A DNA stretch of 10,646 nt from positions 1-10,646 of the forward strand of contig JAGARY010000178.1 of assembly GCA_017622055.1 (NCBI GenBank), written 5' to 3'. The position numbers and the translations under genes were made by a program. The stretch's first letter is position 1. Each line of letters opens with the position of its first letter. The notes under the pieces are model-generated. The model saw only the letters and a program-made list of their open reading frames with translations. It was not told the origin of the DNA and did not search any database. The stretch is from Treponema sp. GTDB taxonomy: Bacteria > Spirochaetota > Spirochaetia > Treponematales > Treponemataceae. Below are positions 1 through 5,365 of this stretch, piece by piece.

Positions 1-230
1 ATATTGTAAATCTTCTTTTCCTAGGTTTACTTGCCAGCGGATTTTGTTTTAGTGCGTGGAACAAAGCATGCAAAATTGTTGGAACTGTAAAAATTTCATT
101 TGGAATTTATTTAATTCCTGTTGTTACAATTATTTTTGCATTTTTCACTTTGAATGAACACCTTTCTTTAATGGGCATTATTGGTACGTTTTTAACAATT
201 TTTGGATTATTTGTAAGTAATAAAAAATAG
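1..230 (+). CDS. EamA/DMT-family transporter, C-terminal fragment
   Basis: This is the last 75 codons of an open frame that enters from the left edge (first full codon at base 3) and stops at TAG 228-230. The visible protein is very hydrophobic and forms about three membrane helices. It contains ASGFCFSAWNKACK, FGIYLIPV and LNEHLS, in the order typical of the second EamA domain of drug/metabolite exporters: a small-residue helix, a W-N-A-K turn, an L-I-P-V helix, a short N-E/G-E acidic turn, then a final glycine-rich helix ending in lysines. Such proteins sit in the cytoplasmic membrane and move small metabolites or amino acids, but the substrate cannot be read from the sequence. The N-terminal domain is outside the window, so neither full length nor start is known. 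The next gene in the same direction, perR, is 132 bases away and has its own promoter. Confidence 0.82.
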   Translation, partial: IVNLLFLGLLASGFCFSAWNKACKIVGTVKISFGIYLIPVVTIIFAFFTLNEHLSLMGIIGTFLTIFGLFVSNKK

Positions 231-256
231 ATTATTATTTAATAATTCAAATTTTT
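231..256 (+). terminator. possible weak terminator of the EamA-type gene
   Basis: ATTATTA (231-237) and TAATAAT (240-246) form a 7-pair stem with a 2-base loop, directly after the stop codon. A run of five T (252-256) follows after a short gap. The stem is all A/T and the loop is too tight, so it may not terminate efficiently. Confidence 0.25.
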
Positions 257-287
257 ACACAATTTCAACTTTAAAAACAATTTATTT

Positions 288-316
288 TTGAAATAAAATC
301 ATTATATTATTGTAAT
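288..316 (+). promoter_or_regulatory. predicted perR promoter
   Basis: TTGAAA (288-293) and TGTAAT (311-316) are separated by 17 bases, each close to the sigma-70 consensus. The -10 hexamer lies inside the PerR-like palindrome at 310-324, so a bound repressor would block RNA polymerase. The leader would be about 40 bases, with a weak AGG (348-350) upstream of the ATG at 363. Confidence 0.5.
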
Positions 317-324
317 TATTACAA
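310..324. promoter_or_regulatory. PerR/Fur-box-like operator
   Basis: TTGTAATTATTACAA is a perfect 7-1-7 palindrome. It differs from the classic PerR box (TTATAATNATTATAA) at one symmetrical pair of positions. It lies 39 bases upstream of a gene whose product has PerR-type metal ligands and covers the predicted -10. That is the usual arrangement for negative autoregulation, but occupancy is inferred. Confidence 0.65.
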
Positions 325-362
325 AATTAGAGTAAATTTAAATTCATAGGATTTATTTTTTT

Positions 363-785
363 ATGGAAAATTACAATAAAATTTTGATTGATGCAAAAAT
401 TAGACCTTCTATACAAAGATTGGCAATTTATGAATTTTTATGTAAAAATAAAATTCATCCAGATGTTGAAACTATTTATTCAAAATTAGAAAAACTTTAC
501 CCTACTCTTTCGCGAACAACAGTTTATAACACATTAGAGTTGTTTGCACAAAACAAAATTGTTCAAACAATTAAAATTGATGATGACAAAATTCGCTACG
601 ATGCAGACACATCAAATCATTCACATTTTAAGTGTACAAAATGTAATATGATTTTTGATCTTCACACTACAGAAGAATCAAATAAATACCTTGATAGTTG
701 TAAAGATAATTTACCAAATGGGTTTGTTGTAAATAAATTCCAAACAAATATTTGGGGTTATTGCAGCGAATGTGCATCTAAATAA
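363..785 (+). CDS. perR: Fur-family peroxide-responsive repressor, PerR-like
   Basis: This 140-residue protein is a full-length Fur-family repressor. An N-terminal winged helix (about residues 14-70) carries the recognition stretch TLSRTTVYNTLELF. The C-terminal metal-binding and dimerisation domain contains RYD (D80), NHSH (H86, H88), CTKC (C91, C94), IFDL (D99) and CSEC (C134, C137). With H32 in the KIHPDVETIY segment, these match the Fe/Mn site of Bacillus PerR (H37, D85, H91, H93, D104) and its structural zinc Cys4 site. An aspartate rather than glutamate at the D99 position is the feature associated with peroxide sensing in PerR. In family members, metal-catalysed oxidation of site histidines releases DNA and derepresses oxidative-stress genes. 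The palindrome at 310-324 suggests autoregulation. No catalase or other target gene is visible here. Fur or Zur function cannot be fully excluded from sequence alone, but PerR fits best. Confidence 0.82.
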   Translation: MENYNKILIDAKIRPSIQRLAIYEFLCKNKIHPDVETIYSKLEKLYPTLSRTTVYNTLELFAQNKIVQTIKIDDDKIRYDADTSNHSHFKCTKCNMIFDLHTTEESNKYLDSCKDNLPNGFVVNKFQTNIWGYCSECASK

Positions 786-812
786 AAAAAGGCTGTCCGT
801 TTATGACAGCCT
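784..812. terminator. bidirectional intrinsic terminator between perR and the ankyrin gene
   Basis: AGGCTGTC (790-797) and GACAGCCT (805-812) form an 8-pair stem with a 7-base loop. Read on the minus strand, the stem is followed by seven T (bases 790-784), making a strong intrinsic terminator for the ankyrin gene about 80 bases past its stop. Read on the plus strand, it begins 4 bases after the perR stop and is followed by a broken T-rich stretch, so it is weaker in that direction. Confidence 0.8.
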
Positions 813-820
813 ATTCTTTA

Positions 821-844
821 TTTAGGGTTTATACAAACCCTAAA
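821..844. other. perfect 10-base-pair hairpin in the convergent intergenic region
   Basis: TTTAGGGTTT (821-830) and AAACCCTAAA (835-844) are perfect reverse complements around the 4-base loop ATAC. The hairpin lies between the terminator stem and the GTCAAGGG hairpin. It could support termination or protect 3' ends of either transcript. No U-tract follows it directly. Confidence 0.6.
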
Positions 845-846
845 AA

Positions 847-889
847 CGGACGAGTCAAGGGCTTGAAGGTCGTGCCCCTTGACCGGACG
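847..889. repeat. hairpin element flanked by CGGACG direct repeats
   Basis: GTCAAGGG (854-861) and CCCTTGAC (876-883) are reverse complements and enclose a 14-base loop. The pair is bracketed by direct copies of CGGACG at 847-852 and 884-889. The core is noticeably more G+C-rich than its surroundings. The arrangement resembles a short palindromic interspersed repeat with target-site-like duplications, but membership in a repeat family is an inference. Confidence 0.5.
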
Positions 890-893
890 TATT

Positions 894-3653
894 CTATTTT
901 AACAAATCTAAAATATCACTTCGTTTCCATCTAACTGCAATTGTATAAGGTGTATCGCCAGAAACGTTTTTAACATTTTTATCAATACCAAAAGAAAGTA
1001 AAGTTTTAATAACATCTACAGAACTAGATTTTGCTGCATAATGTAAAACTGTATTTCCTTGAATATCTGCCAATTCACCAGCATATTTTACAATATTAGA
1101 AATCATTAATTTATTATTTTTTTCAAGAGCAATAGAAACACCATTTCTACCTTTTTTATCAATCATCTTAAATGGATTTGCTCCATTTTCTAATAACATT
1201 ATTGATAATTTTATATTATCATTTTCAATTGCATAATTTAACGCTGTATAACCATTTGCATTTCTTGTATCAATTGGGTATCCATCACTAATTAAATATT
1301 CAAGCAATTCAACAGAACCATTTTGTTTTACAACTAAGTGGATTGGCGTATTTCCATCACTATCTGTAATTGTGTAATTATTTCCTAAAACACATTTGAT
1401 AATATCAAAATCATCCTTCATTACAACAGAGAATGGAGTATTTCCATTTTTATCACGAGATAAAGGATTTCCGCCAGCATCTCTAATCAACTTAATTATA
1501 GATTTATTTCCAGTTGCAGCAGCTTCGTGATAAGAATTTTTACCATTGATTTCTTGTACATTTGGATTTGCCCCGTAAGATAATAACAATTTTACAACAC
1601 TATTATTTTGCCCACGAATTGCATCCATTAAAATTGTAACACCATTTATATCACTTGCATTAGAATCTGCTGCACTGTCTAAAAGCAATTTAGCTAAATC
1701 ATTTTTACCTGTAATACAAGCTTCAGACAAAGCAGATTTTCCTGCAATATTTTGAGCATTAACATCAACACCAAGTTCAATCAACTTCATTACAGATTTT
1801 TCAGCATCCCATCTAACAGCAGTATGCAAAGGAACACTACCCAAATTATCTCTAACAGAAAGATCTGCACCACCGTCAACAATCAACTGAATTATGTTTG
1901 GATTATTTGTTTTAACCGCATTAAATAATGCAGTTTCACCATTTGCATTTTTTGTATGAATATCAGCACCTTTTTGCAACAAAGCAACAATTGCATCTGA
2001 ATATTCCCATTCTGCAGCATAATGTAAAGCAGTATTTCCACTACCATCAGTTGCTTTAATTGTTTTTGAAGTAATCAACCAATCTTGAATCGAACCACCG
2101 TATTTTAAAGCCAATCTTAACGGAGAATTATTATTTGTATTTGTAGAGAAAATATCAGCATTTTTTTCTAATAAAATTTCTCCAACTTTTTTTCTATTTT
2201 TCATTACAGCATAAAATAATGCAGAGTTTCCGTTTTTATTTCTAATATTAACATCATTTGAAAGACTAATAATATATTGAACTTTTAGCAAAGATGCATC
2301 ATTCATTAATGCAATATGCAAAGGAGTATTTCCATCAGAATTTTGTAATAAAACATTAGTTTCATTTACAATCGCTTCTAATAATTCATTACTTTCACTA
2401 GCAAGTGCCAAAGACAATGGAGATTCACCTCTTGTATTTTGGGTATGAATATTCGCTCCATTTTCTGCCAAATACTTTATAGTAGAAATATCACCATTTT
2501 TCAAAGCAATTTCTAATGGAGTAACCCCTTCTTTATTTCTTGCATTGACATCAGCACCATTTGAAACAAGCAATTCCACTACAGAAGAATTAGAATTTAA
2601 CATTGCTGCAGTATGTAAAACTGTATCACCAAACATATCTTTTTCATTTAAGTTTGCATTATACTTAATTAAGAAAGTATATGTTTCAAACAATTTGTCT
2701 TTTGGAATTATCAATAAAATTGGAGTTTTTCCAAGATTATCTTTTGCATTGATATACGCACCAGAATCTAAAAGCATTTTTGCAATTTCAAGATTTCCAT
2801 AGCGAATTGCATCATGCAAAGGAGTATTTCCAGCACTATCTTGAGACTTTTGATTTGCATTATTTTCCAAAAGGAATTTTACAATTGAATTATGTCCTTC
2901 AATTGCCCCAAAATGAAGTGGAGTTTGACCATCATCAAATCTATAACTTAAATTTCTTGAAATTAAAGCTTCTTGGAAATAATCATAATCTGTTTTTACA
3001 GGATCTGCACCACCGTAAATTAAAGTTGCAATAATTTGTACAACATCATAATTTTCAATATTTTCAAAAGCCAAATCTAAAGGAGTTCTTTCATAATTAT
3101 CTTTTACAGAAATTGGGATTTTCTTTTTTATACAATATTCAATACCTGTATTATTAAAAGTTTCTACAAAATAATGAACAATTGTTTTTCCTTCTACATC
3201 ACGAATTTCACCAGTTTTAGTAGTAACAAAAATATCATAATAAGCTTCATCTTTAGCAATTGCCAAATCAAGAGCTGTTTTTCCATCTGCATTTCTAGAA
3301 AAAATATTTGCACCCATTGAAATAAGTGCTTTTGCAGCTTCTCTTTTGTCTTTTGCAATTGCAACATGAAGTGCTGTATCACTATTATAATTTTTAAGTT
3401 CTGAATCAGCACCTTTTATCATAAAATATGTAATTAAATCTGCATCATCTCGTTCTGCAGCAAGGTGAAGAACTGTATTTCCATCTTCATCAATTCCGTT
3501 AATGTCACTAGGCATTTGAAATTGGCCTTTTGCAGCATCAATTTCATTATCCTTAATCATTTGATGAGGAGTTTTTGTTGACTTACATCCTAAAAAACAT
3601 ACAGACAAGAGTGCAACTGCTGATAAAACTTTAATTTTAATAAATTTACTCAT
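894..3653 (-). CDS. large ankyrin-repeat lipoprotein
   Basis: The product is 919 residues. It starts with a lipoprotein signal peptide: basic MSKFIKIK, a hydrophobic core, and LGC with the lipidated cysteine at C23. AGGGGA (3658-3663) is a good ribosome site 4 bases before the ATG. From about residue 55 to the end I count 26 ankyrin repeats, recognised by G-x-T-x-L-H-x-A and G-A-D-x-N patterns with a spacing near 33 residues. The exceptions are a 54-residue step at 190-244 containing an insert, and short repeats of 28-32 residues that recur ahead of GNT-x-x-H units. Ankyrin arrays form extended protein-binding solenoids, so this is probably a membrane-anchored periplasmic or surface binding protein; the partner is unknown and no enzyme domain is visible. 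It is the last gene of a minus-strand block after mrp and trpR, 102 bases downstream of trpR, with a possible weak promoter of its own. Confidence 0.9.
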   Translation of the reverse strand: MSKFIKIKVLSAVALLSVCFLGCKSTKTPHQMIKDNEIDAAKGQFQMPSDINGIDEDGNTVLHLAAERDDADLITYFMIKGADSELKNYNSDTALHVAIAKDKREAAKALISMGANIFSRNADGKTALDLAIAKDEAYYDIFVTTKTGEIRDVEGKTIVHYFVETFNNTGIEYCIKKKIPISVKDNYERTPLDLAFENIENYDVVQIIATLIYGGADPVKTDYDYFQEALISRNLSYRFDDGQTPLHFGAIEGHNSIVKFLLENNANQKSQDSAGNTPLHDAIRYGNLEIAKMLLDSGAYINAKDNLGKTPILLIIPKDKLFETYTFLIKYNANLNEKDMFGDTVLHTAAMLNSNSSVVELLVSNGADVNARNKEGVTPLEIALKNGDISTIKYLAENGANIHTQNTRGESPLSLALASESNELLEAIVNETNVLLQNSDGNTPLHIALMNDASLLKVQYIISLSNDVNIRNKNGNSALFYAVMKNRKKVGEILLEKNADIFSTNTNNNSPLRLALKYGGSIQDWLITSKTIKATDGSGNTALHYAAEWEYSDAIVALLQKGADIHTKNANGETALFNAVKTNNPNIIQLIVDGGADLSVRDNLGSVPLHTAVRWDAEKSVMKLIELGVDVNAQNIAGKSALSEACITGKNDLAKLLLDSAADSNASDINGVTILMDAIRGQNNSVVKLLLSYGANPNVQEINGKNSYHEAAATGNKSIIKLIRDAGGNPLSRDKNGNTPFSVVMKDDFDIIKCVLGNNYTITDSDGNTPIHLVVKQNGSVELLEYLISDGYPIDTRNANGYTALNYAIENDNIKLSIMLLENGANPFKMIDKKGRNGVSIALEKNNKLMISNIVKYAGELADIQGNTVLHYAAKSSSVDVIKTLLSFGIDKNVKNVSGDTPYTIAVRWKRSDILDLLK

Positions 3654-3700
3654 ATTTTCCCCTATATGAAAGTTCTATACCTTCACTATCGGGAAAAAAC

Positions 3701-3729
3701 ATAACACAGTTTAGAAAAAAAATTACTAA
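3701..3729 (-). promoter_or_regulatory. possible promoter of the ankyrin lipoprotein gene
   Basis: On the minus strand TTAGTA (3729-3724) and TGTTAT (3706-3701) are 17 bases apart, and the start codon is about 48 bases further on. The -10 is fair and the -35 poor. No terminator hairpin is visible between trpR and this gene, so read-through from mrp-trpR is also possible. Confidence 0.3.
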
Positions 3730-3755
3730 GTTTGTTTGATTGTATTTAATTAGAT

Positions 3756-4094
3756 TTAATTTGAATTATCTTTCAATAATTCAAGCATTTTGCGAAAAGC
3801 ACTGTCAGATTTGCTAAGTTCTTTTGAACCCCGAGTAATTTTGCACAAAGACATTCTAAATTTTTTTGCAATTTCCCGCTGAGTAGACCCTTTATCAATT
3901 TCTTTTACTAAAAGCCATCTATTTGCAATATCTTTTAATTCTGGCTGGGTAAAAAGACAAAGAAAAAAATCATAAAGGAACTTTTCATCACCAGATTTTA
4001 TAATAAGATGAGAAAGTTCCTTTATTGTTTGTTCCACTTGTTCAGCTGAAATTCCGTTATTTTCTTCAATACAATTGTCTTTGTTATTATTCAT
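3756..4094 (-). CDS. trpR: TrpR-family transcriptional repressor
   Basis: This 112-residue protein aligns by eye with E. coli TrpR along its core. FTQPELKDIANRW matches the L-T-P-x-E...R segment. A helix-turn-helix follows at about residues 70-92, with STQREIAKKF and the hallmark ITRGS. The C-terminal AFRKMLELL matches the TrpR end helix. The co-repressor contacts T44, R54, R84 and G85 of E. coli have counterparts T49, R59, R88 and G89, so tryptophan binding is plausible. The S88 position is a glutamate here. ITRGS, rather than a YerC-type HTH ending, favours TrpR. Residues 1-20 are low-complexity and Asn-rich. The gene begins 16 bases after the mrp stop, so the two are probably co-transcribed. 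No clear Shine-Dalgarno precedes the ATG, suggesting translation coupled to mrp. No tryptophan genes or trp operator are recognised nearby. Confidence 0.8.
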   Translation of the reverse strand: MNNNKDNCIEENNGISAEQVEQTIKELSHLIIKSGDEKFLYDFFLCLFTQPELKDIANRWLLVKEIDKGSTQREIAKKFRMSLCKITRGSKELSKSDSAFRKMLELLKDNSN

Positions 4095-4110
4095 AGAAAC
4101 AATTATATAA

Positions 4111-4938
4111 CTATTTTAATAAACCTTCAATCTTTTTTACAGCTTCATCTAAATAACTGCATTCAACAGACTCAACATCTCCAGCATCTACCGCTTGTGA
4201 TGTACTTTCTTCCATAGGAATACGAGCCAAAACAGGAATATTAAAATCTTCTGCAATTTTATTAATATTGCTTTTGCCAAAAACTGTAATTTCTTTTCCA
4301 CAATCAGGACATTTTACATAACTCATATTTTCAACTAGTCCCAAAATTGGAATATTCATCATATTTGCCATATTTACAGCTTTTTCTACAATAACGCGAA
4401 CCAATTGCTGAGGAGAAGAAACAATAATAATTCCATCAATTGGCAAAGACTGGAAAACTGTTAATGGAACATCCCCAGTTCCCGGTGGCATATCAACAAA
4501 CATAAAATCAACATCATTCCAAATAACGTCTGTCCAGAATTGTTTTACAGCACCAGCAATAACAGGCCCACGCCAAATAACAGGATCAGTTTCGTTTTGA
4601 AGCAAAAAGTTCATAGACATCAATTGAATTCCGCTATCTGTTACAACAGGATTCAAAGCATCTTCACCTTCTACAGCAGTTGCCCGTTTATCACCAACCC
4701 CAAAACTTTCTGGAATTGAAGGCCCCGTAATATCAGCATCCAAAATTGCAGATTTAAATCCATCTTTGCAAACTTTACTAGCAAGTAAACTAGTTACAAG
4801 AGATTTACCAACACCACCTTTTCCACTAACAATTCCAATAACTTTTTTTACACTACTTTTTTTGTGTAAATCAACATGAAAATCTCTCTTTTCGCATTTT
4901 TCGCTACAACTACTACAATCGTGATTACATTCAGCCAT
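4111..4938 (-). CDS. mrp: Mrp/NBP35-type Fe-S cluster carrier ATPase
   Basis: This 275-residue MinD-superfamily P-loop ATPase has the deviant Walker A GKGGVGKS (residues 39-46), switch I DADITGPSIP (67-76), MDMPPGTGD-like Walker B region VDMPPGTGD (148-156), and the C-terminal CPDC (C210, C213), which in Mrp/ApbC/NBP35 dimers binds a bridging 4Fe-4S cluster. Family members accept and transfer Fe-S clusters to apoproteins in the cytoplasm. The N-terminus adds four cysteines (C4, C8, C11, C15) in C-x3-C-x2-C-x3-C spacing, reminiscent of the N-terminal ferredoxin-like site of NBP35. The DUF59 domain of longer Mrp proteins is absent. AAGGAAG (4950-4944) is a good ribosome site 5 bases before the ATG. 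It is the first gene of the mrp-trpR(-ank) block and is divergent from putP. Confidence 0.9.
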   Translation of the reverse strand: MAECNHDCSSCSEKCEKRDFHVDLHKKSSVKKVIGIVSGKGGVGKSLVTSLLASKVCKDGFKSAILDADITGPSIPESFGVGDKRATAVEGEDALNPVVTDSGIQLMSMNFLLQNETDPVIWRGPVIAGAVKQFWTDVIWNDVDFMFVDMPPGTGDVPLTVFQSLPIDGIIIVSSPQQLVRVIVEKAVNMANMMNIPILGLVENMSYVKCPDCGKEITVFGKSNINKIAEDFNIPVLARIPMEESTSQAVDAGDVESVECSYLDEAVKKIEGLLK

Positions 4939-4953
4939 ACAAACTTCCTTATA

Positions 4954-5127
4954 ATTTTAGATAGGCTTAAAAAAAGAATTTACAGTTCAAAAAAAGCGCG
5001 GGTCCCAGCGACGAAAAAAAATTAATAAAACTTCGCCACTAACGCTCGTTTTTTAATTTTTTTTCTGCGTCCCGCTTTTCTACAATCATAAACTTTGTTC
5101 TTTACTAACTTTAAGCTTATCTAAAAT
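4954..5127. repeat. 174-base segment bounded by 18-base inverted repeats
   Basis: ATTTTAGATAGGCTTAAA (4954-4971) and TTTAAGCTTATCTAAAAT (5110-5127) are reverse complements at 17 of 18 positions. They face outward toward mrp on one side and putP on the other. They could be the ends of a small non-autonomous insertion, or symmetrical promoter/operator copies, because each ends in TATCTAAAAT read toward its gene. No transposase frame lies between them and no flanking target duplication is obvious. Confidence 0.55.
4989..5079. repeat. imperfect long inverted repeat with G+C-rich ends
   Basis: Outer arms AAAAGCG (4992-4998) and CGCTTTT (5073-5079) pair and continue through a bulged G/C tract. A perfect 13-base inner pair follows: GAAAAAAAATTAA (5013-5025) with TTAATTTTTTTTC (5053-5065). 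The centre carries CTTCGCCACTAACGCTCG. The element is nested symmetrically inside the 18-base inverted repeats. Transcribed from either side it would form a long hairpin. It resembles an interspersed palindromic repeat rather than a gene. Confidence 0.6.
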
Positions 5128-5174
5128 ATACTAATACATAAAAAAAAAATCTATATGTTTCTTTTTTTTCTTTT

Positions 5175-5263
5175 GGGCGTGTTTTTATGGCAAGCCATAA
5201 AAAACAGGCTATCCGCTCCAATTCGGAAAACAAGTTTCCGAATTCCGCTTCTATCCTTCACGC
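5175..5263. repeat. cloverleaf-like palindromic interspersed repeat
   Basis: Outer GCGTG (5177-5181) pairs with CACGC (5259-5263) and encloses two perfect hairpins. The first is TTTTTATGGC (5182-5191) with GCCATAAAAA (5194-5203). The second is AATTCGGAAA (5220-5229) with TTTCCGAATT (5235-5244). Single-stranded linkers read GGCTATCCGCTCC and CCGCTTCTATCCTT, two imperfect copies of a CCGCT/CTATCC phrase. From memory, intergenic repeats with GGGCGT, GCTATCCGCT and a CTATCC-(C/T)T-(C/A)ACGC end are common in several bacterial phyla, with hairpin sequences that differ from copy to copy. This copy fits that plan. Confidence 0.6.
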
Positions 5264-5272
5264 TTATCACCA

Positions 5273-5302
5273 TTGGGCAGTTTATTTTTTTTCTATTATA
5301 CA
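5273..5302 (+). promoter_or_regulatory. possible putP promoter
   Basis: TTGGGC (5273-5278) is followed after 18 bases by TATACA (5297-5302); TATTAT (5294-5299) at 15 bases is an alternative. The -35 lies 9 bases past the cloverleaf-like repeat. The match to consensus is only moderate, and a start near the TATCTAAAAT copy at 5118-5127 is also possible. Confidence 0.3.
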
Positions 5303-5322
5303 CTACAATTAAAAAATATAAC

Positions 5323-5360
5323 AAATTAGGAGGAGGAACTTTTTTTACAGTTCCTAATTT
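5323..5360 (+). promoter_or_regulatory. hairpin carrying the putP Shine-Dalgarno sequence
   Basis: AGGAGGAGG (5328-5336) is the only strong ribosome site before putP, but it ends 29 bases upstream of the ATG (5366) instead of the usual 5-10. It lies in the left arm of an inverted repeat. AGGAACT (5334-5340) pairs with AGTTCCT (5349-5355), and AAATT (5323-5327) can pair with AATTT (5356-5360), leaving AGGAGG as a bulge. A rival register pairs AAATTAGGA (5323-5331) with TCCTAATTT (5352-5360). Folding of the 7-pair stem alone would leave AGGAGG free and bring it to an effective 10 bases from the start codon. Confidence 0.65.
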
Positions 5361-5365
5361 AAACT

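Noticed and set aside
784..889. Small non-coding RNA gene between perR and the ankyrin gene
   Set aside because: The hairpins are explained as convergent terminators and a repeat, and there is no promoter of its own that I can see.
3200..3213. Possible frameshift or truncation in the ankyrin gene at short repeats
   Set aside because: Short repeats recur at five places with the same following pattern and the frame is uninterrupted, so they are part of the design rather than damage.
2545..3412. Open frames on both strands inside the ankyrin gene (2545-2802, 2780-3034, 3194-3412)
   Set aside because: They are other-frame readings of a long, clearly coding repeat gene, with low-complexity products and no start signals.
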